A stretch of 64,000 nucleotides of DNA from Nitrososphaerota archaeon. GTDB lineage: Archaea > Thermoproteota > Nitrososphaeria > Nitrososphaerales > JACPRH01. The stretch lies in NCBI GenBank assembly GCA_016190055.1, contig JACPRH010000041.1, forward strand, positions 1 to 64,000. The letters run 5' to 3'. Below, piece after piece: positions 37,368 to 46,702 of this stretch. A model generated the notes under the pieces. It saw only the letters and a program-made list of their open reading frames with translations, searched no databases and was not told where the DNA came from. Every line of letters begins with the position of its first letter. The first letter of the stretch is position 1. The position numbers were made by a program, and so were the translations under genes.

Positions 37368-38311
37368 AGATAACTCCTAAATCTCTCCTTCTTGAACCGG
37401 CTGAACACATCATCGATTCTGCTGATTTCTTCCCGTGTAAGTTTCCAACCTACCGCTCCAACATTGTCCTCTACATGCTGCTCACGCTTCACACCAACAA
37501 TCGGGATAACATTGTCATCCTTTAGAAGCCAGTTAAGCGCAACCTGCGTCACAGTCTTTCCTCGCTCTGACGCAACGCTACTCATAATCTGCAAAAGCGG
37601 CTCCAGCCTGCTAACATTCTCGGGAGAAAATAGGATATTCATCATCTGGATATTGCTGCTCGGCTTCCTTTCCGCCAGTGCGCCTTGGGCTAAGGGGCTG
37701 TAAGCCAAGACACTGATGTTGTTCTCCTTTGAATATGGGAGAAGATCATCAACAACCTTTCTTTCTATCAAACTGTACTTAACTTGGTTCGAGACTATTT
37801 CGTTGGATTGAGCCGCCTCCTGCGCCTCCTTCAACTTTTTTACGCTGAAGTTGCTCACACCTATGTATCGTACCTTCCCGTCCTGAACAAGCTTCTCCAT
37901 TGCTCGAATCGTGCTTTTGATCGGCACCAAGGGGTTTGGAAAATGAATCTGGTAGAGATCTATTTCGGATACTCCGAGTCTTGTTCGGCTACGCTCCGCC
38001 GCCTTGATAACGCTCTCGTACCGAAGATGCCACGGCGCAACCTTACTGGCTATAACCACCTCGCTTCGTCGACCTTTAATGGCTTCACCCAAAATTGTCT
38101 CAGAGGCACCGCCACCATAGATCTCCGCTGTATCCACAAAGTTGACGCCTAAATCTAACGCGCGGTTCAACGCCCTTACTGCATCATCCTTGCCGTAACC
38201 TTTACCCCAACCCCACTCCCTGCTTCCCCACTGCCAAGTACCTAAACAGATCTTAGAGACTTTAAGGTCACTCTTGCCTAACTTAACATACTCCAAGCTA
38301 CCCCTCTCCAC
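37334..38311 (-). CDS. Aldo/keto reductase
   Basis: A 325-residue NADPH-dependent AKR with a TIM-barrel order. GVNFVDTAEIYGGG carries catalytic Asp and Tyr, SKVAPW the Lys, and YQIHFPNPL the His. SNFSVKKL and LAYSPLAQGAL are family signatures, and IVGVKREQHVEDN is near the cofactor site. It starts with GTG. The C-terminal 20 residues are basic and Arg/Leu-rich. It is translationally linked to the GT2 gene. The substrate is unknown. Confidence 0.92.
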   Translation of the reverse strand: MERGSLEYVKLGKSDLKVSKICLGTWQWGSREWGWGKGYGKDDAVRALNRALDLGVNFVDTAEIYGGGASETILGEAIKGRRSEVVIASKVAPWHLRYESVIKAAERSRTRLGVSEIDLYQIHFPNPLVPIKSTIRAMEKLVQDGKVRYIGVSNFSVKKLKEAQEAAQSNEIVSNQVKYSLIERKVVDDLLPYSKENNISVLAYSPLAQGALAERKPSSNIQMMNILFSPENVSRLEPLLQIMSSVASERGKTVTQVALNWLLKDDNVIPIVGVKREQHVEDNVGAVGWKLTREEISRIDDVFSRFKKERFRSYLWMLPRLVLRR

Positions 38312-38551
38312 TTAATTCAATCTGTTAGCAGGCGGTGAATGATAAATTCTTCTAATCCATCTGTGCGAGGCGAGTTGAACCAAATGAAACTGATGAATCC
38401 TGCTTACGTGTTTGCAGCAGAATCTATAAAATACCGTATTAAGGTACAGTCAAAATTGGTATTAAGCAAATAACGCATTTTATTCATTCTATATACATCT
38501 ATAAATTGCTTATAAAAAACCCCTATAAGGAGCTCAACGCTACATACGTTA
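38312..38551 (+). promoter_or_regulatory. Promoter of the SufR-like regulator
   Basis: An AT-rich stretch with TATAAATTGC and TTATAAAAA around 38499-38518 supplies TATA-like elements, and AAGGAG at 38527 may act as a ribosome-binding site. No gene is seen. Confidence 0.5.
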
Positions 38552-39253
38552 ATGATGGACACTCAAACTATGGTTGGGAAAGCGATGGGCAACTCCCTCA
38601 GGCTCCAGATTCTAGAAGAGCTTGTAAAGGGCCCACGAACGCTAGAGGAACTCTCGAATTGCACTAAATTAAAATCTGAATCAATTCTACACCACATTAG
38701 GATTTTACAGCAAGTAGGGCTCGTTGAAGAGTTCGAGCCTATCCGTAAAGGCGGCCCAGGCAGACCTTACTCCCGCTACAAGCTCACCGGCAAAATGGTC
38801 AACATTCAGTATCCTCAAAGAAATTATGCAATGCTATCTGAGATACTTCTACAACAACTCGCAGATCCTGCCAATAAAAAGGAAGTGAAAAGCAAATTCC
38901 GCCAGATCGGAGTGGCCACCGGGAATGCTTTTGCTAAGGACTTCTCAGCCAGATACGGAGATAAAAAGTGGGACATAGCGAATCTACGCAAATACTTTGT
39001 GGAAGAATACGTAAAGGAGTTTGGGTTACAACCAGAAGTAATCTACTCAGACGAATCGAAACTACAGTACCGTCAATATAACTGCCTCTTCCTAGAAGTA
39101 GCTAAGAAGTACCCAAGCGAGATATGCGCCATGAGCGAAGGCATATTGGATGGCTTCCTAGCCGGCATAAAGATGCCCAACGAATTCACCCAGACCAAAT
39201 GCCTAGCCTGCGGCGACGACTGCTGCGAATACATAATCAAAGCAAAATCCTAA
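38552..39253 (+). CDS. Winged-helix regulator with cysteine-rich C-terminal domain (SufR-like)
   Basis: A 233-residue regulator. The N-terminal 80 residues form an ArsR/DeoR-type winged helix (LRLQILEELVKGPRTLEELS, LHHIRILQQVGLVEE). The C-terminal domain has cysteines in YNCLF, EICAMSEG, and TKCLACGDDCCEY. This layout matches SufR-like or related Fe-S-sensing repressors, which ligate a cluster with three or four cysteines. The start is ATG 38552 or ATG 38555. No suf genes are adjacent, so the target is unknown. Confidence 0.75.
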   Translation: MMDTQTMVGKAMGNSLRLQILEELVKGPRTLEELSNCTKLKSESILHHIRILQQVGLVEEFEPIRKGGPGRPYSRYKLTGKMVNIQYPQRNYAMLSEILLQQLADPANKKEVKSKFRQIGVATGNAFAKDFSARYGDKKWDIANLRKYFVEEYVKEFGLQPEVIYSDESKLQYRQYNCLFLEVAKKYPSEICAMSEGILDGFLAGIKMPNEFTQTKCLACGDDCCEYIIKAKS

Positions 39254-39497
39254 CTAGCAGACGCCGCACAAACTTCAAGCAACCCACCGCCGAAACGTGC
39301 ACCGCGCCGCATCAATCCTCACGCGGAAACGTTGAAATAACCAGTGTCCGTCATCGATCACATATGACCGACGAACATGTAGTCAAGGAGTTCAGACGAG
39401 CCGCCTCTCTGGTCATGACGAAAGGCCGCCGCCGAATCCGTAGACACGGCTGATAGATTCTTCTAACACCCACCCACAGTTTATCTGCGAAAATCTG
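39254..39497. other. Intergenic region, no gene supported
   Basis: A 29-codon basic frame starts at ATG 39364 but has no ribosome-binding sequence or recognisable motif. The stretch probably contains the facing transcript ends of the SufR-like regulator and TFB. Confidence 0.35.
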
Positions 39498-40448
39498 TTA
39501 GATGTTCAGCGCAGCCTTCAGTCCCTTGTACCTGTTTCTTATAGTTACTTCTGTTACTGCGGCTGCTTCAGCTACGTCCTTCTGAGTCTTGTTCTCCCCT
39601 TCAAGCACACAAGCCACATACAGGGCAGCCGCAGCCAAACCCATAGGATCCTTACCTGCAGAGGTCCGAGTATCCTCAGCCATCTTCAGGATCTTGAAGG
39701 CTCTTCGACGGGTCCGCTCCGACAACCCAGCCGTACTCGCAATCCTCGCAATGCACCGCGTCGGATCAACCACCGGCATCTTAAGATCAAGCTGCCTCAG
39801 AAGCAACCGGTAACCTCTAGCAAGATCCTTCTTAGGGATATTACTCGTTTTAGCAATGTCCTTCAGAGTTCTGGGCGTAGATGTATCTCGGCAAGCCGCG
39901 TAAAGCGCCGCAGAGATCAAGCAGGAAATAGATCTTCCCCTAACCAAGCCACGCTCCAAAGCCTTACGGTAAATGTAAGCGGCCTTCTCGATAACAGCGT
40001 CACTGAGACTCAGCTTATCAGCAAGCCTATCCAGCTCGCTGAAGGCCTGTCTCAAATTGCGATCAGCAGGCTCGTGAACCTGGCTTCGACCGTCCCAAGT
40101 TCTGAGACGCTCAATAGCAGACTTCATTGATGAAGATAATGCTCTACCTGACGCGTCCCTGCCCTCAGCGCCGATAACTGTAGCCAGACCTTTATCGTGG
40201 ATAGCGAGCGACGAAGGTGCGCCGATTCTGCTCCTATCATCCTTCTCCTCCTTCGAGAAGGCCCGCCACTCCGGGCCAACCTCCTCTATCCTCTCTTTAA
40301 TCACAAAACCGCAGTTACTACAGGCGAGCTCGCCGCCGGAGGAGTCAATCACCATCGGGCCATGATTGCATCGAGGACACCTCTCATAATCCTTAGCAAT
40401 ACCTGCTAACCAAGAAGGATCGTGTCTCGAAACCAAACTTAACACCAC
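39498..40448 (-). CDS. tfb: Transcription initiation factor B (TFB)
   Basis: A 316-residue TFIIB homologue that recruits RNA polymerase to TBP-bound promoters. The zinc ribbon is CPRC...CSNCG (about residues 23-45). The B-reader region follows (EEVGPEWRAFS, then RIGAPSSLAIHDKGL). Two cyclin repeats carry SCLISAALYAACRDTSTPRTL and SAGKDPMGLAAAALYVACV. The final HTH VTEVTIRNRYKGLK is typical. It starts with GTG. TATATA elements lie immediately upstream. The AGKDPMGLAAAALY form resembles thaumarchaeal and related TFBs. Confidence 0.97.
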   Translation of the reverse strand: MVLSLVSRHDPSWLAGIAKDYERCPRCNHGPMVIDSSGGELACSNCGFVIKERIEEVGPEWRAFSKEEKDDRSRIGAPSSLAIHDKGLATVIGAEGRDASGRALSSSMKSAIERLRTWDGRSQVHEPADRNLRQAFSELDRLADKLSLSDAVIEKAAYIYRKALERGLVRGRSISCLISAALYAACRDTSTPRTLKDIAKTSNIPKKDLARGYRLLLRQLDLKMPVVDPTRCIARIASTAGLSERTRRRAFKILKMAEDTRTSAGKDPMGLAAAALYVACVLEGENKTQKDVAEAAAVTEVTIRNRYKGLKAALNI

Positions 40449-40618
40449 AAAATATATATCCGAAACACCCAGTTTAATATATAAGCTTTACGAGCTTCGT
40501 TTTCCTCACTCAGTATAACTGCGGTGGTTGCTTACGGTTATCGGGATAAATATGTCCACCTAAAAATTAGGTTAGAGAGTATTCCACTGTGAAGGAACTG
40601 CGATGCGGCTACAGGCAC

Positions 40619-40975
40619 CTAAGTTTTGATTTCACTATGTGCTGTCTGCCTCATTCTCGCTTCTAACTGCCTAAACGCAAGGTCACCCGGAGTTGCAGAT
40701 ACGGGGCTTTTAGCTACTATGAGTGCAACGAGTTCGGGACTTAAAATGGCGAAGCGATAGAGTGCATCGAACATCACGGGGATAGCTGCGCCGAACTCTT
40801 TCTTTGCACTATCTGTTTCATCAATAGATTTCAGCGCTCTCTTTATATTCCGACTGCGTGATTTCGTCTTGGCTTTATCGGTTTCATCAATGGCTCTCAG
40901 AACTCCTTTTACGTTTCTGGCATTTAACAAATCATGCATCCCATCTATTGATAGCGCTGCATTATTCTGCAACAA
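40619..40975 (-). CDS. Hypothetical helical protein with internal repeat
   Basis: A 118-residue frame beginning at TTG, or 106 residues from ATG 40939. Two copies of a short unit (VLRAIDETDKAKTKSRS and ALKSIDETDSAKKEF) sit side by side, suggesting paired helices. No known domain. It is convergent with nothing and lies between TFB and an IS remnant, so its reality is moderately uncertain. Confidence 0.45.
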   Translation of the reverse strand: MLQNNAALSIDGMHDLLNARNVKGVLRAIDETDKAKTKSRSRNIKRALKSIDETDSAKKEFGAAIPVMFDALYRFAILSPELVALIVAKSPVSATPGDLAFRQLEARMRQTAHSEIKT

Positions 40976-41139
40976 TGTCTTATTCGCACAGAAAAACAGG
41001 ATAGTTACTATAGTGTCTTACTATTAATATATTATCAATTAGATAGTTAGAGCTTTTACGAGTTGCAGATAATACATCATAACTATTTCTGATAGAGAAA
41101 AATAGGGCGAAGATGGATTTTCAAAGTTGAATACCTCTG
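40976..41139. promoter_or_regulatory. AT-rich upstream region
   Basis: Very AT-rich sequence (about 41015-41045, 'ctattaatatattatcaatt') that could be the promoter of the minus-strand hypothetical gene. No gene is seen. Confidence 0.35.
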
Positions 41140-41398
41140 CTCCAAATAACACCGGTTAACAAGATTGCTACGTTCTTTGAGCATCCGCTCTAAGGAACCA
41201 GCTCCTGCAAACACGTCCAAATAGACTTATGACTCGTCACGAAAGGTTGTATCGCTCTCGAATAGGCTCCGGCTCAATTAAACCCTCAACGACCTGATAT
41301 GCAGCGTGCATATTGATAAGAAAGGGTTTTCTTTTGGAAAAGCGTATGTACCATACCTTTGCCTGGTAGAAAGTTCCCTTAAGGTAATAGAATCAATT
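41140..41398. mobile_element. IS6-like end fragment (copy C)
   Basis: This noncoding stretch aligns with 9345-9577 of copy A: 'accagctcctgca', 'agacttatgactc' and 'tatcgctctcgaat' match the corresponding stretches of A. It ends in CTTAAGGTAATAG, matching the copy A terminus (TTAAGGTAACACC). Only one end remains. Confidence 0.65.
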
Positions 41399-41443
41399 TA
41401 GAATCCGATAGAACTAAATGTTCATGAGTGGAGTATTGCAGCA

Positions 41444-42229
41444 TTGCGCTGGAACAATATACTCGTATCATGCATTTCGATAACTCTGATGATTATGCTT
41501 CCCATAGGTTTGCTGCCGAGCGTTTTAGGTGCGGAACTATCATTCGCAGAACCTAAAGTAGTCTACGCCCTTTTAAATAAGGCTGATAAGCCCGTCCTGA
41601 TAGATTTTCAGGTTAACGGAACTGGGATGGCTGGGAAGCTGCAGCTCATCGCACATCCAGATATGCAGCTACTGATATCTATTCAGGGTACATATCCGCC
41701 ATCAGTATTCGACGCCGCCAGCGTCACTAGCATACCCGTCTCATTCTCAGTAGCACCGCTTCCCCCAGCCGAAACGATCGCGCCTTGGATCAAAATCAAC
41801 ACGCCACTTTTTATGAATGTAGTAAAGGGAGAAAACACATACACTAGTCTAATCATTACTGTGGGCAGTATAACGGAGGATTGGCAATATTCTGAATTCA
41901 TGTTACAAGTCCATTACATCGACCCGATGTCAGGCGAAAACATAACTAGTTCAATGACTATCGCAGTTACAACTCATATTGAAGAGACGGATCATCATGT
42001 AATTCCTCGACAAAACAGCACCAGCATCAATACCACATCCACCACCACAACAATAGCTGGCGCAGCGACAACCACAGTTACGGGGGGTGAAACCATAAGC
42101 AGATCCGAAGTAGCCACGGAAGATAACAATACAATTAGAGGTCTCAATTTGATCGCTGCTTCGGCCACGATTTTAGGCGTCTTCATACTGCTTCTGCTTT
42201 TTGCTTTAAGACGGCGAATGATTGTTTGA
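41444..42229 (+). CDS. Cell-surface protein with Thr-rich stalk and C-terminal anchor
   Basis: A 261-residue protein starting at TTG. It has an N-terminal signal/TM (about residues 8-28), a beta-rich ectodomain, a Ser/Thr-rich linker (about 190-220, probably O-glycosylated) and a C-terminal TM (about 232-254) followed by RRRM. The topology is that of an anchored extracellular protein. No family is recognised. It precedes the cytochrome maturation operon but is separated from it by two other genes. Confidence 0.65.
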   Translation: MRWNNILVSCISITLMIMLPIGLLPSVLGAELSFAEPKVVYALLNKADKPVLIDFQVNGTGMAGKLQLIAHPDMQLLISIQGTYPPSVFDAASVTSIPVSFSVAPLPPAETIAPWIKINTPLFMNVVKGENTYTSLIITVGSITEDWQYSEFMLQVHYIDPMSGENITSSMTIAVTTHIEETDHHVIPRQNSTSINTTSTTTTIAGAATTTVTGGETISRSEVATEDNNTIRGLNLIAASATILGVFILLLLFALRRRMIV

Positions 42230-42407
42230 GCTGATGGGGATGGTTGTACCGATCGGTTGTTCATTTTTTCGTTGATCTGTAAGTACGGCGTACTAATCAG
42301 GTGCGGCTTTTCGTTCAGATCAGGTATCTAATTGACGCTTTACAAATGCAAAGATGCGGATTTATAAGCATCTATTACGACGGTCTAAACAGAGTCGGCA
42401 ACTGCGT

Positions 42408-42854
42408 ATGACTGAGGAAGCGATACAGCAACCGCCGCAAGAACCACAAAAGGAAGGACAGCGTTTCTGGAGAGTCATAGCGCTCATTATAGTGTTGACA
42501 GCCTCATTCGTGGTAGTGATAGCATTCTCAGCTAATAGTAATACACCATTACTAGGAGGTGACCCTACTCCTGTCAGGAGCGATAGTATCTTCATGGCCA
42601 AGCCGCTGCAGGAGTTTAAAGGCGGCTTTGAAGGATACATCTATGCGGATACTAACTGTGTGCCTGCTGACAACGATACGAAGCTCAACTGTATTGCTAT
42701 AATATCAAGAGATAATATGACTAAAGAAAAATACTTCTACAGCCATCCTATAGAAGTTCCCTGCTTGAACAGGGATGAACTGGTTAAGGTGGAAGGAACA
42801 CGAGCTGATCTGCGAATAATACGGCTCGTCAAACCAACTATGGAGCACGGATAG
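42408..42854 (+). CDS. Membrane-anchored extracytoplasmic protein
   Basis: A 148-residue protein. ATG 42408 is chosen because a TTTATAAGC TATA-like box at 42361 would place transcription start after the upstream ATG. An N-terminal Pro/Gln/Glu-rich segment precedes one TM (about 24-43). The ectodomain has cysteines in TNCVP, LNCIA and VPCLN. The fold may be an OB-like barrel; the family is not recognised. The position upstream of ccm genes is suggestive only. Confidence 0.6.
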   Translation: MTEEAIQQPPQEPQKEGQRFWRVIALIIVLTASFVVVIAFSANSNTPLLGGDPTPVRSDSIFMAKPLQEFKGGFEGYIYADTNCVPADNDTKLNCIAIISRDNMTKEKYFYSHPIEVPCLNRDELVKVEGTRADLRIIRLVKPTMEHG

Positions 42855-43204
42855 CTCATCTTTGGCAAATATTATAACTAGCTGAAGAGCACTCGGGCTC
42901 TGAGGTTATTTCGTGAATAGATGTTGTAACGCTCGCGGTTCGCTCATTTACTCAGTTGCTTATAGTTCAAACATAGACTCAGTCCTCAAGATACAGGCTT
43001 GCTTTTTCCCCAATAATTTTTTGGTCTGAAGTTCAGTTCGACCGTTAAGAGATCTGTCGCCATATCTACAAATCACGATACTGACTAAAGAAACCTATGA
43101 GCAATAAGTACATCAGATGATACTACTTATTGCTATTAACTTATTTTATTCGTGTAATTGCGCTTTACAAATGAAAATAGGGAACTATATCATACTTGGC
43201 ATAA
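42855..43204. other. Intergenic region upstream of the ccm-linked operon
   Basis: The 350 bp contain no supported gene. AT-rich stretches near 43115-43150 may include the promoter of the following operon. Confidence 0.35.
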
Positions 43205-44371
43205 ATGCTAAGGAATCGAAGCAGTATGTTATATCCGAAGGAACGAAATTGCAGATCAAATATTCGTTCAAAAACCGCGTCCATTCTGTTGATATGCATC
43301 CTCGTAATCTCTTTTACCTCATTCTTGGGAGCAGCTTTCGCACAGCAGACTGGTCAGATAGATGTTTCAGTCCAAGGGTATGACGGCAGCTCCACAATGA
43401 CCGCCAGCCTTCTTGATGCGAAGGATCGTTATCTTGAAAATAAGACCGTAACCACTGCTTCATTCTCCTTTACCAACGTTTCGATAACCCAGCCTCACAG
43501 CATAATCCTGACCTACAAGGGAGTTCCTTACACAACAAATGTCAACGTCACAAAAGATTCACGTCAACAGGTCAACGTCAGAGTGTACGAGCTGGCGACG
43601 TCGGATGAAAATGTTACGATTTCGTTCCACCATATAGCTCTCAGTAAAGGTGATAACAGCGTAAACGTAACCGAATATATCGAATACGTTAACGTTGGAG
43701 ATAAGGTGCAGAACGGAACTGATCTGAAGATATTCATGCCTCAAGGCTTCACGAACCTTAGAAGCTCACACAGCTGCTGTATGACAAAGACCGATTTCGG
43801 TTTCTTCTTCAAAATACCCACACCGGTACTTCCCGGCGGAACGCAACCACTGGATCTCTCATATGAAATCAGCCCCGATACGGATCAATACAGATTCGAA
43901 GAGCGTATGTACTATGACACCGGCTTCGTAATCCTCACAATACCATCAGACACTGATTTCAAAGCTGTTCCAAACTCGAACGAATCTCTAAGAAGTGAAG
44001 GACCTGTTGAAATCCAACAGCAGACTTACGATGCTTACAGTGCTGACAGCGTCTTCGCGGGCCAAGGTTTTGCTCTAACAGTCACCGGTTACAAGTCACC
44101 CAGCATAAACGTGGTGTGGGCTGGGACTGGAATCTTGTTTGCTATAATATTCGGTGCCGTGGTATACGGCTTCCGGGGAACCAAGATTTCTGCAGACAAG
44201 CTTCAGACAGAATCTGAGGCGCTAACCTCAGTGATGGCGGAGCTAGAGAAGGACTTTGCTGAAGGCAAGGTAACAGAAGTGGAGTACCTTAAACTGAAAC
44301 TCAAGTATAAGACTCGCCTAGAGCTCGTTCAGTCTAAGCTTCAAGAAGCGGCGAGGGCGAAGGTGAAGTAG
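43205..44371 (+). CDS. Secreted membrane-anchored protein upstream of ccmE
   Basis: A 388-residue protein (ATG 43205, or ATG 43226). It has a signal peptide or TM (about 25-45, ending GAAFAQQ), an ectodomain of beta-rich segments with many Asn-x-Ser/Thr sites, one TM (about 295-315), and a cytosolic coiled-coil tail rich in Glu, Leu and Lys. The VEYLKLKLKYKTRLE region resembles short C-terminal segments in membrane maturation proteins. It lies 3 bp before ccmE and is probably co-transcribed, so a role in cytochrome c assembly is inferred, not shown. Confidence 0.65.
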   Translation: MLRNRSSMLYPKERNCRSNIRSKTASILLICILVISFTSFLGAAFAQQTGQIDVSVQGYDGSSTMTASLLDAKDRYLENKTVTTASFSFTNVSITQPHSIILTYKGVPYTTNVNVTKDSRQQVNVRVYELATSDENVTISFHHIALSKGDNSVNVTEYIEYVNVGDKVQNGTDLKIFMPQGFTNLRSSHSCCMTKTDFGFFFKIPTPVLPGGTQPLDLSYEISPDTDQYRFEERMYYDTGFVILTIPSDTDFKAVPNSNESLRSEGPVEIQQQTYDAYSADSVFAGQGFALTVTGYKSPSINVVWAGTGILFAIIFGAVVYGFRGTKISADKLQTESEALTSVMAELEKDFAEGKVTEVEYLKLKLKYKTRLELVQSKLQEAARAKVK

Positions 44372-44374
44372 ACC

Positions 44375-44758
44375 ATGAAAAAGGATAAGCTTCTGGTTAT
44401 CGTCGCGCTACCAACTATCTTTGTAGCACTTATCGCCGGAGTCTTCACTGCAAATGTCTCCCCCTATGTCAGCGTCACTCAACTCATTACGCAGAACATG
44501 ACTCAACGTAATATCCAAGTATATGGTCAAGTGATAGTCGATACTATCTACTTTGATAAGAACACAGGCATAGAAACATTCGTTCTAACCGACGGAAACA
44601 GCACGATAACTGTCAACTACCGCGGTATAGTCAACAATCTGTCGAACTCCACAGAAGTCGTGGCAATAGGCATATACGACGGAAAGATCATTAAGGCTGA
44701 GAGAGTTCTAGTCAAATGCCCCTCTAAATACGAGGCTGCTACAACAAAGGAGGCCTAA
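44375..44758 (+). CDS. ccmE: Cytochrome c maturation protein CcmE, CxxxY type
   Basis: A 127-residue haem chaperone. One N-terminal TM (about 7-25) anchors an OB-fold domain (YGQVIVDTIYFDKNTGIETFVLTD, ITVNYRGI). The haem-binding motif is Cys115-x3-Tyr119 (KCPSKYE) in place of the bacterial HxxxY; CxxxY forms occur in archaea. It starts 3 bp after the preceding gene and ends 3 bp before ccmF. The partners CcmABC are not in this window. Confidence 0.9.
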   Translation: MKKDKLLVIVALPTIFVALIAGVFTANVSPYVSVTQLITQNMTQRNIQVYGQVIVDTIYFDKNTGIETFVLTDGNSTITVNYRGIVNNLSNSTEVVAIGIYDGKIIKAERVLVKCPSKYEAATTKEA

Positions 44759-44761
44759 ACG

Positions 44762-46702
44762 TTGGACATCGGTTTCGTATTTATCGTGGTCTCACTCGTC
44801 GCATCCGCTATCGCATTCATCTCCTTTGCTAGATACATCAAGCAGCAGGACAACTCGATTTACAAATTCGCCAGAATCACACTGGTGATCGAGACTATTC
44901 TGATCACGGTCGCTATCTCCATCTTGACTTACTACTTCCTAACCCGGGACTTTAACGTGGAGTATGTTGCATCCTACTCGGACAGGAACCTCCCACTCAC
45001 TTACACTTTAAGCGCAATTTGGGGAGGCGCATCAGGCTCCCTCCTACTATGGGCATGGCTACTCTCTCTATTCATGACAGGTATCGCAATCAGGGAGCGG
45101 AAAGATAGGCTAACAGGCTACGCTCTATCGATTCTCCTCAGCGTTAACATGTTCTTTCTTCTAATGCTCGTCTTCATCAGTAACCCATTCGAGAGACTCT
45201 CATTCACACCGGTGGACGGCAACGGTCTTAACCCATTGCTTCAGAACCCCGGAATGCTCTTCCATCCCCCCACCCTCTTTGTAGGCTACGCGGGCCTAAC
45301 CGTACCGTTCGCCTTCGCTCTAGCAGGTCTACTCGCAGGAAGCGAGCTGTGGGTCTTCCGAGTAAGGAAGTGGACTCTATTCTCCTGGCTCTTCGTAGGA
45401 CTCGGAATATGGTTCGGCGGATGGTGGTCCTACAGCGTACTTGGATGGGGAGGTTACTGGGCATGGGATCCAGTTGAGAACTCCTCTCTGGTTCCATGGC
45501 TAATCGCAACCGCCCTGCTGCACAGCATAATGCTTCAAGAAAGCAGGCGCGGAATGAAACTCTGGAACATACTGCTCAGCATAGGCACATTCGAGACCGT
45601 GATCCTCGGCACCTTCCTGACACGCAGCGGCATCATCTCTTCAGTACACGCCTTCGGAGAGCAGGGAGTTGGCCCTGTATTCACTTCTTATCTGCTCATA
45701 ATGCTTGTAGCATCTTTAGGCATACTCTGGCACCGAATCGATCAAGTAAAGAGCATGAACGTAGTCACCTCTGCTACAGGTAAAGAGTCGTCCTTCCTCC
45801 TAAACAATCTTCTATTCGTCTTAATGGCTCTGACAGTGGTCTGGGGAACACTATTCCCAATGATCAACGAGGCTGTGACGCATACCAAGATGAGCGTTGG
45901 ACCCGGTTTCTATAATGTAATCTCGCCTTGGGTGCTCACTTTACTCTCAATTCTAATGGGCGTCTGCATTATCCTCAAATGGGGAACCACTAGTACAGAG
46001 GAGATAATTCGTAAGCTGAAGTATCCATTGACACCTGCGGTAGCTGCCATCCCAGCCATGTACTTCATGGGTATACGTGAGCCCGGTGCATTGGCCGGAT
46101 TTGCAATCTCAGCCTTCGTAATTGCAATCCACCTTGAGGACTATCTTATCGATGCCAAGGATTACGCTCAGAAGAAAGGTATAGAGATGCTGCGCTCCAT
46201 GGGTCACTTGTTCCTGGTCAGACGAAGACGTTACGGAGGATACATCGTCCACTTGAGTATGATCATACTCCTGATCGGAATAGTTGGAACAACCTTCTAC
46301 AAAACTACCTACAGCACCACACTCAAGCCTGGTGAACCCACAGAGATAGGTGACTACACCTTCACCTACGACAACCTATCAGTCTCGAACATAACAATGG
46401 GAACCGAATACAAGATAGATTTCCTCGTTAAAAATGGAAACTCCAATGAAAAGTTCACTGCGGGGATGACCCATGATGCGAAACTAGACTCAAACGTCGT
46501 TAACGTAGGCGTGTTGAGTTCGCTATACCAAGACATCTATGTAATACCTGAGGCAGTGGACAACGAATCTGTATCAGTAACTGTGAATTACAACCCGTTA
46601 ATCAGCTTCGTATGGTACGGCTTCGGAGTCACAGTCATCGGGGTTGTAGTAGGTCTGCTCCCGAAGCGACTCGGAGGAGGCGAGAAGCTTGAGCAAAGCT
46701 AA
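44762..46702 (+). CDS. ccmF: Cytochrome c haem lyase CcmF
   Basis: A 646-residue polytopic protein (about 14-15 membrane segments) of the haem-handling family. The WWD signature is intact (WGGYWAWDPVENSSLVPWL near residue 235), and WGGASGSLLLWAWLL comes earlier. It ligates haem to apocytochrome with CcmH. It starts with TTG and overlaps ccmH by 14 bp. The host is therefore predicted to make c-type cytochromes. Confidence 0.95.
   Translation: MDIGFVFIVVSLVASAIAFISFARYIKQQDNSIYKFARITLVIETILITVAISILTYYFLTRDFNVEYVASYSDRNLPLTYTLSAIWGGASGSLLLWAWLLSLFMTGIAIRERKDRLTGYALSILLSVNMFFLLMLVFISNPFERLSFTPVDGNGLNPLLQNPGMLFHPPTLFVGYAGLTVPFAFALAGLLAGSELWVFRVRKWTLFSWLFVGLGIWFGGWWSYSVLGWGGYWAWDPVENSSLVPWLIATALLHSIMLQESRRGMKLWNILLSIGTFETVILGTFLTRSGIISSVHAFGEQGVGPVFTSYLLIMLVASLGILWHRIDQVKSMNVVTSATGKESSFLLNNLLFVLMALTVVWGTLFPMINEAVTHTKMSVGPGFYNVISPWVLTLLSILMGVCIILKWGTTSTEEIIRKLKYPLTPAVAAIPAMYFMGIREPGALAGFAISAFVIAIHLEDYLIDAKDYAQKKGIEMLRSMGHLFLVRRRRYGGYIVHLSMIILLIGIVGTTFYKTTYSTTLKPGEPTEIGDYTFTYDNLSVSNITMGTEYKIDFLVKNGNSNEKFTAGMTHDAKLDSNVVNVGVLSSLYQDIYVIPEAVDNESVSVTVNYNPLISFVWYGFGVTVIGVVVGLLPKRLGGGEKLEQS

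Noticed and set aside
39364-39453. 29-codon basic frame as a gene
   Set aside because: No ribosome-binding sequence, no motif and no neighbour support.
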